This document shows, piece after piece, positions 6,828-14,865 of a DNA stretch of 24,231 nt; within the stretch, counting starts at the first letter, position 1; each line of letters starts with the position of its first letter. The stretch is taken from NCBI GenBank assembly GCA_030649775.1, contig JAUSFR010000063.1:1-24231 (forward strand), written 5' to 3'. The notes beneath the pieces were generated by a model, which ran no database searches, had not been told where the DNA came from, and worked only from the letters and a program-made list of their open reading frames with translations. The position numbers and the translations under genes were made by a program. The DNA comes from a bacterium (lineage in GTDB: Bacteria > Patescibacteriota > Minisyncoccia > Phycocordibacterales > UBA10002).

Positions 6828-7838
6828 ATGGCTACAAATATAGGCTATGCAACGGCATGGCTTTTCGTGTTCGGTCTTCTCTTGACGCCTCTGCGCACTC
6901 ACGCAGGCGTCTTTTCTTTTGTGGCGGAACTGTTCACACAGGATGTTGAAGCGGAAGTGAACGCATCCCCCGTTAATTCACAAAATATCGGCCTGCTTGA
7001 AGCTACTCGCAATCCCGACCCGAACATCGCGAAAGGTGGTGGTGATATCACCGTGGTGGGGGGCGTGGCGCTTCTCTCGGAAATAGGCCCCGAAGGAACC
7101 CTTGCGGATATTGAGGAAAATCAGAGCTCCACGATTAGCATCTATGTGGTACGTGAAGGCGACACTCTCGGGGAGATTGGGAAGATGTTCGGCGTGACCA
7201 CCAATACGATTGCGTGGACCAACAATATCTCCCGAGGCATTATCCGCCCCGGACAAACACTCGTCATTCTTCCGATTTCAGGAGTGCGACATACCGTTGT
7301 CAAAGGGGATACGCTTCAAAGTATCGCCAAGAAGTATAAAGCTGACCCGACCGAAATTGCCCAATACAACCATTTTAGCGAGACGACCAAGCTTGCCGTA
7401 GGTGACGTGGTGCTCGTTCCCGATGGTGAAATCGCCGCTCCTCCCGCGGTCGGACGACCCGCCACGCTTCGGGGTGCCGGAGGTCCCAATCTTGACGGAT
7501 ACTACCTTCGCCCGCTTATCGGCGGTCGCAAAACACAAGGACTGCACGGATATAACGGCGTTGATATCGCAAGCTACACCGGTGCGCCCATTCTTGCGTC
7601 CGCTTCAGGTGATGTGATTATCGCGCGCTCTTCAGGGTGGAACGGAGGGTACGGAAACTATATTGTCATTACACACCCGAATGGAACGCAAACCCTTTAC
7701 GCGCACCTTTCTGCCCTCACGGTCAGCGCGGGCAGAAGTGTTACTCGCGGTGAGATTATCGGTTATGTGGGTTCCACAGGTCGCTCCACGGGGGCGCACC
7801 TCCACTTTGAAATCCGCGGAGCCAGAAATCCGTTTTAA
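6828..7838 (+). CDS. Secreted LysM-domain M23 (LytM/NlpD-type) metallopeptidase
   Basis: 336 residues from ATG 6828; a TTG at 6750 would add 26 residues and cannot be excluded. It probably cuts peptide cross-bridges of peptidoglycan outside the membrane, or activates an amidase. Residues about 8-25 (YATAWLFVFGLLLTPLRTHA) are a signal peptide or anchor. Two LysM peptidoglycan-binding repeats follow (YVVREGDTLGEIGKMFGV...GQTLVILP and HTVVKGDTLQSIAKKYKA...GDVVLVP). The C-terminal M23 domain has LHGYNGVDIA and HLHFEIRG, which supply the zinc ligands His, Asp and His. Zinc ligands are intact, so it is likely active rather than a degenerate NlpD/EnvC. It is convergent with comM and shares a strong two-way terminator with it. 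It has its own upstream promoter. Confidence 0.9.
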   Translation: MATNIGYATAWLFVFGLLLTPLRTHAGVFSFVAELFTQDVEAEVNASPVNSQNIGLLEATRNPDPNIAKGGGDITVVGGVALLSEIGPEGTLADIEENQSSTISIYVVREGDTLGEIGKMFGVTTNTIAWTNNISRGIIRPGQTLVILPISGVRHTVVKGDTLQSIAKKYKADPTEIAQYNHFSETTKLAVGDVVLVPDGEIAAPPAVGRPATLRGAGGPNLDGYYLRPLIGGRKTQGLHGYNGVDIASYTGAPILASASGDVIIARSSGWNGGYGNYIVITHPNGTQTLYAHLSALTVSAGRSVTRGEIIGYVGSTGRSTGAHLHFEIRGARNPF

Positions 7839-7862
7839 CTAGAAAAGTAGACAGTAGACAGT

Positions 7863-7910
7863 AGATAAGAAAAACCGCCCCGACGTTAGTCGGGGCGGTT
7901 TTTCTTATCT
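7863..7910. terminator. Bidirectional terminator with perfect 22-bp stem
   Basis: The left arm 7863-7884 and right arm 7889-7910 pair perfectly around loop GTTA. The core is CCGCCCCGAC/GTCGGGGCGG, flanked by AAAAA on one side and TTTTT on the other, so it works in both directions. Outside it are partly matching gtagacagt and gtctacctac words. It separates the convergent peptidase and comM genes. Confidence 0.9.
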
Positions 7911-7936
7911 GTAGTCTACCTACTAAATACTATCTA

Positions 7937-9508
7937 CTAATTCTGTAACTGTTTTGGCCGGTACTGCAAGGCTTCCATAAGGTCGGTCTCCTGAACAGCG
8001 TCGTGGCCTTCAAGGTCGGCGACGGTGCGGGCGAGCTTAATAAGGCGATGGTAGGAGCGAGCAGAGAGGTCGTGTTTTTTGGCGGCGAGGTTCAGTGTCT
8101 TTTTCACTTCATCAGAGAGCGGAATGGCGACGGCAATATCCCGCGCGCCGACATCACTGTTGGTTTTGAAGGGAAGCTTCAGCTGTGCGTACCTTTTTTC
8201 GGCACGCGTTCGCGCGGTCGCTACTTTTTTGCGGACCTCCTCACTTGTTTCTTCGCTGCCCCGTCCTTCGGTGAGCTTTTCGTGCTCAACAACAGAGACT
8301 TCGGTCCAGAGGTCAATACGGTCAACAATCGGCCCCGAGATTTTTCGCTTGTACCTATCTATCTGATGCCCCGCGCACGAACAGGTTTTTCCTTTCACGC
8401 CATTGTTCCCACACGGACAAGGGTTCATCGCGGTGATGAGGGTAAAGTGCGCGGGAAATTGTGCTGAACCTTTGACCCTGGACACATTTACCACGTGGTC
8501 CTCAAGCGGCTGGCGAAGCGCGTCTATCACCCTTCGTTCAAACTCGGGAAACTCGTCCAGAAAAAGAACTCCTCGGTGCGCGAGGGTGATTTCACCCGGT
8601 TTCGGTATCGTTCCTCCACCGACAAGCGCGATATAGGAAGCAGTGTGATGGGGCGCGCGAAAAGGTGGATAGGTAATGAGCGGTTCCTGGAGCACTCCGG
8701 CAACCGAGTGAATGCCCGTAACCTCGAGCGCCTCTTCAATCGCAAGTGGCGGAAGAATTGAAATAAAGGCTTTGGCGAGAAGTGTCTTTCCTGTTCCCGG
8801 CGGTCCCCACATCGCGATATTGTGTCCGCCCGCGGCCGCAATCATAAGCCCGCGTTTTGCGGTGCGCTGTCCTTTTACGTCGGCAAAATCAACCTGATAC
8901 TCACGCGCACCCGCCTTAAACGGCGTTTGCGGTGTCGGTTTCATCTTTCGCTTTTGAATGAACGGGCGGTCCTCATCGGGGAGAATGTCTTTCTCGGTAA
9001 GATGCGAAACAAGCTCAAACAAATTTTTGACGCCATAAACCGCAATGCCGTCTATGAGTGCGGCCTCGGTCGCGTTCCCCGCGGGAACGTACACTTCTTT
9101 GAAACCTGCGCGTTTTGCTTCGCGGACAATCGGGAGGACACCGTCAACCGTGCGGACTTCCCCATCAAGCGAGAGTTCGCCCACAAACAGTTTATCTTTC
9201 ACGTCGGCGGGAAGACCTTTGGAGGCTATGAGATAGCCAATCGCCATCGGCAGGTCAAAGAGCGCCCCCTCTTTCTTAATATCGGCAGGCGCGAGCGAAA
9301 TCACTATTTTGTAATTCTTTTGCTTCGGAGATTTAAAGCCGGTGTTCTTAATCGCCGCCGAGATGCGGTCCTTCGCCTCGCCCACCGCTTTGTCGGGGAG
9401 GCCTACAATTGAAAAAGCGTTGAGTCCCTTTGAAAGGTCTACCTCAACGCGTACGGGCGCTGTTTTGAGGAGATGCACTTGTGCGGAAGAAACCGTCGCG
9501 AAAGACAT
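7937..9508 (-). CDS. comM: ComM/YifB family AAA+ ATPase (Mg-chelatase-like)
   Basis: 523 residues from ATG 9508. A longer frame starting at 9520 would begin inside the 116-bp repeat, and MSFATVSSAQVHL fits the family start. ComM is a hexameric helicase that promotes branch migration during integration of DNA taken up by natural transformation. Seen: the N-terminal Lon-protease-like ChlI domain (VGLPDKAVGEAKDRI, LAPADIKKEGALFDLPMAIG), Walker A GPPGTGKT at about residue 235, HTASYIALVGGG, Walker B GVLFLDEFPEF, the cysteine cluster NPCPCGNNG...CSC, sensor/arginine region RYKRKISGPIVDRIDLW, and a C-terminal Mg-chelatase domain ending RPKQL. No com genes are adjacent, but its presence fits DNA-uptake capacity reported for many Patescibacteria. 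Confidence 0.95.
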   Translation of the reverse strand: MSFATVSSAQVHLLKTAPVRVEVDLSKGLNAFSIVGLPDKAVGEAKDRISAAIKNTGFKSPKQKNYKIVISLAPADIKKEGALFDLPMAIGYLIASKGLPADVKDKLFVGELSLDGEVRTVDGVLPIVREAKRAGFKEVYVPAGNATEAALIDGIAVYGVKNLFELVSHLTEKDILPDEDRPFIQKRKMKPTPQTPFKAGAREYQVDFADVKGQRTAKRGLMIAAAGGHNIAMWGPPGTGKTLLAKAFISILPPLAIEEALEVTGIHSVAGVLQEPLITYPPFRAPHHTASYIALVGGGTIPKPGEITLAHRGVLFLDEFPEFERRVIDALRQPLEDHVVNVSRVKGSAQFPAHFTLITAMNPCPCGNNGVKGKTCSCAGHQIDRYKRKISGPIVDRIDLWTEVSVVEHEKLTEGRGSEETSEEVRKKVATARTRAEKRYAQLKLPFKTNSDVGARDIAVAIPLSDEVKKTLNLAAKKHDLSARSYHRLIKLARTVADLEGHDAVQETDLMEALQYRPKQLQN

Positions 9509-9624
9509 AACAAATACCAATAATACTAATCTATTCCAATCTACAAATACCTACTAATGTGAACTGTCTTTTCTTATTCGCAGGTATTGGCAGGTTGGTA
9601 TGCATTCGCAGATTGATATCTGTT
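9509..9624. repeat. 116-bp structured repeat, copy 2
   Basis: About 95% identical to 4231-4346 and exactly as long, starting AACAAATACCAATAATACTA and ending GATATCTGTT. It abuts the comM start codon on one side and overlaps the stop codon of the DksA-like gene on the other (9623-9625), leaving no other spacer. Several differences from copy 1 fall in the predicted stems, so the fold is slightly weaker here. Confidence 0.85.
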
Positions 9625-9979
9625 ATTTCATATGCGCTTTGCACGTTGTTGCCGAAGGGTTTGCTTCCAACCGTTCAATCTCAATGTCATTTTCGCAGAC
9701 GGAGCACTTCCCGTACGTTCCGCTTTGAAGCGCGTCAAGCGCCGAATTGATTTCACCGAGTCTTGCTTCAAGTTGACGAGTAATCGCGATATTTTCTTCA
9801 AACGATTCAAGCTTATCGGCAACCTCGTCACGTTCGGCCGGGCGCTCGTCGGTGTCGGGGACGGGTTCAAAATCACCCGGATTTTCGGGGTTTTTCCGCG
9901 CTACGGTAGAGAGCTCCTTCTCTACCAGTGTCTTTTCCGCAAGCAATTTATCTTTGAAGTTGTTGGTGTCTATAGTCAT
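9623..9979 (-). CDS. DksA/TraR-like zinc-finger protein
   Basis: 118 residues. DksA proteins enter the RNA polymerase secondary channel and adjust promoter choice, often with ppGpp. Residues about 5-85 are acidic coiled-coil sequence (LEARLGEINSALDALQSGTYGKC). The C-terminal finger is CSVCENDIEIERLEANPSAT followed by TCKAHM, so the ligands are CxxC and CxxH rather than the classical four cysteines; this variant is frequent in small DksA-like proteins. Whether it binds polymerase is not shown. The tip residues of the DksA coiled coil (Asp, Ala) are not obvious. A minus-strand extended -10 (TGATACTAT, 9986-9994) is followed by 6 nt and the ATG, so the mRNA is probably leaderless. Confidence 0.85.
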   Translation of the reverse strand: MTIDTNNFKDKLLAEKTLVEKELSTVARKNPENPGDFEPVPDTDERPAERDEVADKLESFEENIAITRQLEARLGEINSALDALQSGTYGKCSVCENDIEIERLEANPSATTCKAHMK

Positions 9980-9985
9980 ACGAAT

Positions 9986-9994
9986 ATAGTATCA
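9986..9994 (-). promoter_or_regulatory. Extended -10 promoter of the DksA-like gene (leaderless)
   Basis: Read on the minus strand: GTGATACTAT, then ATTCGT, then ATG. The six-base gap puts the transcription start at or within 1-2 nt of the initiation codon. hicB has almost the same arrangement (GTGATACAAT, 6 nt, ATG). Confidence 0.6.
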
Positions 9995-10018
9995 CAAACT
10001 ATATACTATGTACCATAA

Positions 10019-10064
10019 AATAAAAGCTTTTTTGCATACTTCATACTTCATGTTCCATACTTCA
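10019..10064. repeat. CATACTTCAT word array between genes
   Basis: The words gcatacttc, atacttcatg and ccatacttcatc repeat in tandem with small changes. They fill the short spacer after the membrane-protein gene at 10065, on the side of its stop codon. Confidence 0.5.
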
Positions 10065-11027
10065 TCACTTCAACTTCCCTTCCCCCGCCTTACTCAAGAT
10101 GAACTTCAGCGTATCTTCATTTGTGGTCATCACCAGCGTCAGTTTGTCTATAAATGCGTAAAGAAAGAGCATCTTGCCGTTAGGGTCAAATGCGGCGCGC
10201 GCGTCTTTGTTTCGTATGATTATATCCTTAAAGGCAATTCTGTTGCTGAGCGCCTCCGAGGTGGTGCTTCCGACTTTTCCCAATATCGCCCGAGGTGAAA
10301 TGCCAAAGAGAGGCCCGATATCATCAAGAAGTGTCTCCTCCCACTCAAGCATCCCCGCAAACGCGTGGTCATAGGAGGTGACCGCGAAGAAAAGAAACGG
10401 CTGACCCCCTTGAAATCCGTGCAAGCCGAGGGTGGGCGTGGAGGCAAGCGCACGCACGAGTGGTGGTGGCGCGGATGTTTCCAGCGTATCAAAAAGCAGA
10501 GCGGTCGTAATGAAGTTTCCGTCAAGCTTAATCGGAATGGTTTGGATTTGATTTTGGGGAACCGAAATCGCCCGCATGCCCGCACGCAGTGCGTTTATGA
10601 CTCCGGCTCGTCGCTCACCACCTTGAAGGGTAATGGTGCCAGCGGGCGACACCAGTATTTGTGGCGGTATGGTCGGAGTGGGTGTTATGCCGTTAAAAAA
10701 GTAGAAAGCTCCCACGACAAGACCAGTGGAGGAGAGTCCGACTACGGCAAAGAGAATAATCGGGAGCTTGTTTCTTCGCGGAACTACCGTCGGCACACCC
10801 TGTGAGATGCTAAATACCTTGGGAGGCGGAGGCATCTTCACCGGTGGAGCTTCCTTTGTTTCCACTTTTGCGTCCTCCTTTTCAATTTGCTTTTCGTTTT
10901 CCGCGATAGCGATAGAGGCTTTGGAGACCTGTCCCCTCCGTATAATTTCCTCCACGTCGCTCTGGTACGTCCGCAGACGTTTCAAATTTTCGGGTGGCGT
11001 AATTTGGCGGGCTGGCTCTGGTGGCAT
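10065..11027 (-). CDS. Single-pass membrane protein, unknown function
   Basis: 320 residues. A proline-rich cytoplasmic N-terminal part of about 90 residues contains a charged segment (ENEKQIEKEDAKVETKEAPP). A single membrane segment (LPIILFAVVGLSSTGLVVGAFYFF, about residues 88-111) follows, then an extracytoplasmic domain of about 200 residues with FQGGQPFLFFAVTSYDHAFAGMLEWEETLLDDI. This topology is common among Parcubacteria envelope proteins of unknown role; I do not recognise a named family. On the minus strand TATACT (11034-11039) is followed by TAACCT and ATG, another leaderless arrangement, with TTGAGG about 19 bp upstream of the -10. It lies downstream of pnp but is separated from it by a long hairpin, so it is probably an independent unit. 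Confidence 0.7.
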   Translation of the reverse strand: MPPEPARQITPPENLKRLRTYQSDVEEIIRRGQVSKASIAIAENEKQIEKEDAKVETKEAPPVKMPPPPKVFSISQGVPTVVPRRNKLPIILFAVVGLSSTGLVVGAFYFFNGITPTPTIPPQILVSPAGTITLQGGERRAGVINALRAGMRAISVPQNQIQTIPIKLDGNFITTALLFDTLETSAPPPLVRALASTPTLGLHGFQGGQPFLFFAVTSYDHAFAGMLEWEETLLDDIGPLFGISPRAILGKVGSTTSEALSNRIAFKDIIIRNKDARAAFDPNGKMLFLYAFIDKLTLVMTTNEDTLKFILSKAGEGKLK

Positions 11028-11033
11028 AGGTTA

Positions 11034-11039
11034 AGTATA
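11034..11039 (-). promoter_or_regulatory. -10 element of the membrane-protein gene (leaderless)
   Basis: TATACT on the minus strand, 6 nt (TAACCT) before ATG. The -35 candidate TTGAGG (11059-11064) is 19 bp away, slightly long. Confidence 0.5.
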
Positions 11040-11077
11040 GCGCAAAGATGGCTATCAGCCTCAATCATCAAAAACAC

Positions 11078-11187
11078 AGTGTCCAAAAACCCAAACAAAA
11101 CACAGTTCCCAAAAGCACAAAGAAAACTTTGTATGGTCTTTTTGGGCGATTGTTTGGTTTTTTGTGTACGGTGTTTTGTGTTTTCCG
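11078..11187. terminator. Long imperfect hairpin downstream of pnp
   Basis: AAAAACACAGTG...CCAAACAAAACACAG on the left faces TTGTTTGG...GTGTTTTGTGTTTT on the right, with an inner CAAAG-AAAA-CTTTG. It follows the pnp stop codon on the minus strand and probably ends its transcript or protects its 3' end. It is built from ACACA/CCAAA words, like other spacers here. Confidence 0.55.
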
Positions 11188-11191
11188 CGTA

Positions 11192-13312
11192 TTAAGCTGT
11201 CTTAGGTTTAATGAAGTTTGGATTGGCGTCCTTGATGGAAAGTTTGATGCGTCCTCGCTCGTCAATTTCTTTGACGACGACCGGCACTTTGTCGCCGACA
11301 TGAAGCACCGATTCCACTCGGTCAATACGGAACGGCGCGATTTCGGATACGTGCACCAGTCCTTCGGAACCGCCATCGCCAATCGCGACGAACGCTCCAA
11401 ACTCGGCAATCTTGACCACCGTTCCCTCGGCACGTTCACCGCGCTTGTATTCGTGGGTGAGCGCTTCAATCATCACTGCCGCCTTATCCGCGCTTCCCTC
11501 TTTACCGGAAATGAAAATAGTGCCGTCTTCTTCTATGTCAATCGCGTCAACACCGGTTTTCTCCTTGATACCGTTGATGGTCTTCCCTCCTCCGCCAATC
11601 ACGAGTCCAATCTGGTCTTTCTTCACGCGGATAGTAATAATTTTCGGAGCGAGTGGAGAAATATCCGGTCGTGGCTGGGCGATTTCTTTGGTGAGCACCT
11701 CAAGAATCTTGTAACGCGCCTGCTTCGCTTTTTCAAACGCCTCGGTGAGAATTGGAATTGGTATACCGTTTACCTTGACGTCCATTTGCACCGCCGTAAC
11801 TCCCGCTTTGGTGCCGGCAACCTTAAAGTCCATATCGCCGTGGTGGTCTTCGGGTCCCTGAATATCGGTCAGCACCTTGTATTCCTTCGGACTTCGCATC
11901 ATGAGTCCCGACGCGATACCCGCGACCGGTGCGGTTATCGGCACTCCGCCGTCCATCAGTGCGAGGGTTGAACCGCACACGGAACCCATAGAGGTTGAGC
12001 CGTTTGAGGCAAACGCTTCGGATACCAAACGAATAGTGTACGGAAATTTCTCCATATGAGGAATAACGGGAAGAAGAGCCTTCTCGGCGAGCGCTCCATG
12101 CCCAATCATACGGCGGTTTGTGGAACCGATGCGTCCCGTCTCGCCCGTAGAGAACGGGGGGAAGTTGTAGTGGTGGAGAAAACGCTTCTTTGATTCGTGC
12201 ATTTCCATGTTGTCTATGATTTGAGCGTCTCCGGGACCACCGAGGGTGAGTACCGAAAGAATATGTGTTTGTCCGCGGTAAAAGATACCACTTCCGTGCA
12301 AAATCTTTGACACACCTCCCGCTTTTGCGAAGAGGGTACGCACGTCGTCCATACCTCGTCCATCGGGTCGGCGATTGTTATCAATCGCCTCATCGTGAAT
12401 AAGATTGTTTACCTCTTCTTCAAAGAGATTGTCCGCGATACTCGGTTTCTCACCAGGGAAACGCTCCTTGGCGATAGCCATCCATTCCCCTTTGAGTTCA
12501 TAGATACGCGCGTTTCCCGCTTGCCCGAACACATACTCCTTCATGCGGGGGGCGATTTTCTCGGCAAAGAGTTGTTTGAGTGTGTCCGATGTTTCGGGAA
12601 GGGTTACCGCTTGCTTTTTCTTGCCGATTTCAGCGACGATAGCCTTTTGCCACGTTTGCAGTTTTTCAATTTCTTTGGAAGCTTCTTCAAGTGCGGACAC
12701 AATCACTCCTTCCTGCACTTCCTTGCCCCCGACCTCAATCATATTGATGAGCCCGTCCTTTCCACACGCGACCACGTCCATCTCAAACTCGGGATTTTCC
12801 TGTCGGTCACGATAGATGGGATTGATGATGAGCTGATTTGCGTCTTTGAGTTTTCCGATACGCACGGCTGAAACCGGACCCGCCCACGGAATGTCGGAAA
12901 CGCCGAGCGCGAGTGAGGCGCCAATCACGGCGAGAATATCCGGGTCGTCTTCGGCAATGGAGAGAATGGTAATCACCACCTGCACATCTCGGCGCATCCG
13001 CTGGTCAAAAAGTGGGCGGATGGTTCGGTCTACGATGCGTCCCGAAAGGACCGCTTCATCGGTCGGTCTTCCTTCTCGGCGAATAAAACGAGAACCGAGG
13101 ATTTCTCCCGCCGCGTAAAAGCGTTCTTCGTAATCAACGGTGAGCGGGAAGAAATCCATATCCTTCTCCCCTTTTGACATCGTGGCCGTCACAAGTGCGG
13201 TCGTGTTGCCGTAACGGATAATGAGCGAGCCGTTCGCCTGCTCGGCGAGGTCGGTGAATTCGGCGATGAGCTTCTTCCCGCCGAGTTCAATGGAGTATTC
13301 TTGTTTCTTCAT
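11192..13312 (-). CDS. pnp: Polyribonucleotide nucleotidyltransferase (PNPase)
   Basis: 706 residues, full length. It degrades RNA 3' to 5' using phosphate and can add 3' tails; it acts as a trimer in the cytoplasm. Seen: first RNase PH domain (GNTTALVTATMS, DFFPLTVDYEERFYAAG, FIRREGRPTDEAVL), a helical linker, second RNase PH domain (RPDGRGMDDVR, HGSGIFYRGQT, NFPPFSTGETGR, RLVSEAFASNGSTSMGSVCG, GPEDHHGDMDFKVAGT). A KH domain follows with VIGGGGKTINGI (GxxG loop present) and a C-terminal S1 domain (GTVVKIAEFGAFVAI...GLVHVSE). All domains are in the usual order. In many bacteria pnp lies next to rpsO; here rpsO is 1.6 kb upstream on the same strand with hicBA and the NYN gene in between. Confidence 0.98.
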   Translation of the reverse strand: MKKQEYSIELGGKKLIAEFTDLAEQANGSLIIRYGNTTALVTATMSKGEKDMDFFPLTVDYEERFYAAGEILGSRFIRREGRPTDEAVLSGRIVDRTIRPLFDQRMRRDVQVVITILSIAEDDPDILAVIGASLALGVSDIPWAGPVSAVRIGKLKDANQLIINPIYRDRQENPEFEMDVVACGKDGLINMIEVGGKEVQEGVIVSALEEASKEIEKLQTWQKAIVAEIGKKKQAVTLPETSDTLKQLFAEKIAPRMKEYVFGQAGNARIYELKGEWMAIAKERFPGEKPSIADNLFEEEVNNLIHDEAIDNNRRPDGRGMDDVRTLFAKAGGVSKILHGSGIFYRGQTHILSVLTLGGPGDAQIIDNMEMHESKKRFLHHYNFPPFSTGETGRIGSTNRRMIGHGALAEKALLPVIPHMEKFPYTIRLVSEAFASNGSTSMGSVCGSTLALMDGGVPITAPVAGIASGLMMRSPKEYKVLTDIQGPEDHHGDMDFKVAGTKAGVTAVQMDVKVNGIPIPILTEAFEKAKQARYKILEVLTKEIAQPRPDISPLAPKIITIRVKKDQIGLVIGGGGKTINGIKEKTGVDAIDIEEDGTIFISGKEGSADKAAVMIEALTHEYKRGERAEGTVVKIAEFGAFVAIGDGGSEGLVHVSEIAPFRIDRVESVLHVGDKVPVVVKEIDERGRIKLSIKDANPNFIKPKTA

Positions 13313-13346
13313 ACAATACGAACTACGAACATTTACGAAAGTGCGA
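13313..13346. repeat. TACGAAC word array upstream of pnp
   Basis: ACAATACGAAC, TACGAAC, TTACGAAA and TGCGAAA in a row, adjoining the pnp start codon. It is the same word set as 3393-3463. Confidence 0.6.
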
Positions 13347-13363
13347 AACTTAACCTCTCCTTT

Positions 13364-13392
13364 CTGTCATTCCCGCGGAGGCGGGAATCCAG
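13364..13392. repeat. Palindromic repeat, CTGTCATTCC/GGAATCCAG family
   Basis: CTGTCATTCCCGC-GGAG-GCGGGAATCCAG: ATTCCCGC faces GCGGGAAT. It is the simplest copy of the dispersed family in this window and lies in the pnp upstream spacer. The rest of that spacer (13393-13551) shows no gene, only small inverted pairs such as ACCAAT/ATTGGT. Confidence 0.8.
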
Positions 13393-13551
13393 TCCCCTGT
13401 TTCGTAAGCATTCCTAGTTTTGAGATTGCCCTACGGATTGAAGACTTGAACAATGTTCAGGCCTCTCTATCCATAGACCAATCATTACTGATAATTGGTT
13501 TCAGTCTAGCAGAGAACTGCAAAATACTGTATTTGACATATGTAGATTAGT

Positions 13552-13788
13552 ATGCTTAGCTATTGTGAGCTTTTGCGAATCTCCGTTATATGCGGCCAAG
13601 AGTCTTTCAAAAATATGAGAGTTGAAGTTCTTAGTCCTCCCCCTCAAAGAAACATGGAATACCAGGTGGCTTGCATGGGTCAGATAATCAACAAATTCTT
13701 GTCTACCCACCCAAACATTACCATCGTACATGTTACCCAATCCGGAGGAGACTCAACCATTGTGGTCACTATTTGGTACGAACAGTAA
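13552..13788 (+). CDS. Small protein, unknown function (78 or 57 residues)
   Basis: The frame starts at ATG 13552; an ATG at 13615 gives 57 residues and the more protein-like part. The C-terminal half (YQVACMGQIINKFLSTHPNI, then HVTQSGGDSTIVVTIWYE) alternates like a small alpha/beta fold and has no membrane segment or signal. A TTGACA hexamer lies at 13533-13538 and an intrinsic terminator follows at 13813, so it is framed as an independent plus-strand unit against the surrounding minus-strand genes. I do not recognise a family. It could still be chance, but the terminator argues for transcription. Confidence 0.5.
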   Translation: MLSYCELLRISVICGQESFKNMRVEVLSPPPQRNMEYQVACMGQIINKFLSTHPNITIVHVTQSGGDSTIVVTIWYEQ

Positions 13789-13812
13789 GACGAAGCTAAG
13801 CCAATATGACAT

Positions 13813-13842
13813 GACGAAGGCTCTCCCCTTCGTCTTTTCTTT
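13813..13842 (+). terminator. Rho-independent terminator of the small gene
   Basis: GACGAAGG (13813-13820), loop CTCTCC, CCTTCGTC (13827-13834), then TTTTCTTT. The stem of 8 bp is perfect. Confidence 0.85.
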
Positions 13843-13849
13843 GCCGAAA

Positions 13850-14044
13850 TTATCGTTTATCAATTTTAGGAATCCCTAAATCCTTGCAAATCTTTCGTGC
13901 GAGAAAGGAGTCAATTTCGGTATGTCTTGGGACGGTGGAGAAACGTCCTATGGCAGGATTAACATACAAACTATGTCTTGCGCCTTCTTTGGTGAAGACA
14001 CAGCCGTGTTTCCGCAAATATGCGAGAAGGTCTAGCCGTTTCAT
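13850..14044 (-). CDS. hicA: HicA family mRNA-interferase toxin
   Basis: 64 residues from ATG 14044; the frame open to 14134 overlaps hicB and its extra residues do not look like HicA. HicA toxins fold like a double-stranded-RNA-binding domain and cut mRNA, blocked by HicB. Seen: KRLDLLAYLRKHGCVF, then the catalytic-histidine segment KEGARHSLYVNP (family G-S-H-H/R), and VPRHTEIDSFLARKICKDLGI, the typical ending. It follows hicB by 10 nt on the same transcript, the order in which the antitoxin is made first. The usual second histidine of the GSHH motif is Ser here, but the key His is kept. Confidence 0.88.
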   Translation of the reverse strand: MKRLDLLAYLRKHGCVFTKEGARHSLYVNPAIGRFSTVPRHTEIDSFLARKICKDLGIPKIDKR

Positions 14045-14054
14045 CACTAGTGTG

Positions 14055-14279
14055 TCACGCAGATATGCGAAGTGGTTCCCGGATGACTGCTCCTTTGAGG
14101 GTTTTGGTGAGTAGTCGATTTGCTTCAATAACAAGCCCGACGGCCTCTTTTAAATTTTCCTTTACTTCAGCAAAAGTAGCGCCTTGCGTATTTGCACCTG
14201 GGATTTCTTCAATCCAGCCGATATAGCCTCTTCCTCTTTTTTGGTAGACGGCCGTAAGTTGTCGCTGTTTCTTTACCAT
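14055..14279 (-). CDS. hicB: HicB family antitoxin
   Basis: 74 residues from ATG 14279. HicB binds and neutralises HicA. Seen: the partial RNase-H fold signature GYIGWIEEIPGANTQGATFA followed by EVKENLKEAVGLVIEANR. The protein ends after IREPLRISA, without a clear C-terminal ribbon-helix-helix or HTH DNA-binding domain, so autoregulation may be weak or need a complex. A minus-strand extended -10 (TGATACAAT, 14286-14294) sits 6 nt before this ATG, which makes the mRNA leaderless and rules against the TTG at 14285. Confidence 0.88.
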   Translation of the reverse strand: MVKKQRQLTAVYQKRGRGYIGWIEEIPGANTQGATFAEVKENLKEAVGLVIEANRLLTKTLKGAVIREPLRISA

Positions 14280-14285
14280 ATTCAA

Positions 14286-14294
14286 ATTGTATCA
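14286..14294 (-). promoter_or_regulatory. Extended -10 promoter of hicBA (leaderless)
   Basis: Minus strand: GTGATACAAT, TTGAAT, ATG. The TGn extension compensates for a poor -35. The geometry matches the DksA-like gene to the base. Confidence 0.6.
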
Positions 14295-14341
14295 CAAATT
14301 CTCATCAGCACTTCCTAAAAGCTATAAGCTAACACTGTTCC

Positions 14342-14854
14342 CTACCTCCTGCTTCCCAAAAGATACTTTCGGGGATTCTCATCAAGGTCCAAAAAGTCAT
14401 CACACACTTCAAGGAGTTTTCCCGAAGTAGATTTACCGAAGGCCGCAACTTCCACCTGACAGCCCTGCATTTTGAGGTACTCAACAAGCGGTACGAAGTC
14501 ACCGTCACCGGCGACAATGACCACTACATCAAGTTTGGAGGCGAGTTTTACCGCGTCAATCGCGATACCAACGTCCCAATCGGCCTTTTTTGCGCCACTC
14601 CCGAAGATTTGGAGGGGTTTTGACTTGGTTTCAATGCCAACTTTTTCCAAAGCCTCAAAAAACCCTTTCTCCTCGCCACCTTCGGTCGTAATGAGGTATG
14701 CGATAGCGCGGACAAGAATACGGTCTCCCACCACGTCTTTGAGGACCTGGCCGAAGTTTACGTTCGCGTGATACAGATTTTTCGCGCTGTGATAAAGATT
14801 TTGCGTATCAATAAAAACACCGACGCGCTGTTCTACATGTTTGATAACTGCCAT
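14342..14854 (-). CDS. NYN-domain (LabA/DUF88 type) PIN-fold protein, probable ribonuclease
   Basis: 170 residues. NYN domains are PIN-like metal-dependent ribonucleases acting in RNA processing. Seen: the first acidic motif VGVFIDTQNLYH (about residues 11-22; Asp plus Asn), GSGAKKADWDVGIAIDAVKL with the second acidic cluster, VVIVAGDGDFVPLVEYLK with the third, and VEVAAFGKSTSGKLLEVCDDFLDL at the end. All acidic residues expected of an active site are present. It lies between rpsO and hicBA on the same strand; 62 bp separate it from hicB, which has its own promoter. The RNA target is unknown. Confidence 0.9.
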   Translation of the reverse strand: MAVIKHVEQRVGVFIDTQNLYHSAKNLYHANVNFGQVLKDVVGDRILVRAIAYLITTEGGEEKGFFEALEKVGIETKSKPLQIFGSGAKKADWDVGIAIDAVKLASKLDVVVIVAGDGDFVPLVEYLKMQGCQVEVAAFGKSTSGKLLEVCDDFLDLDENPRKYLLGSRR

Positions 14855-14865
14855 AAAATAGGTTA

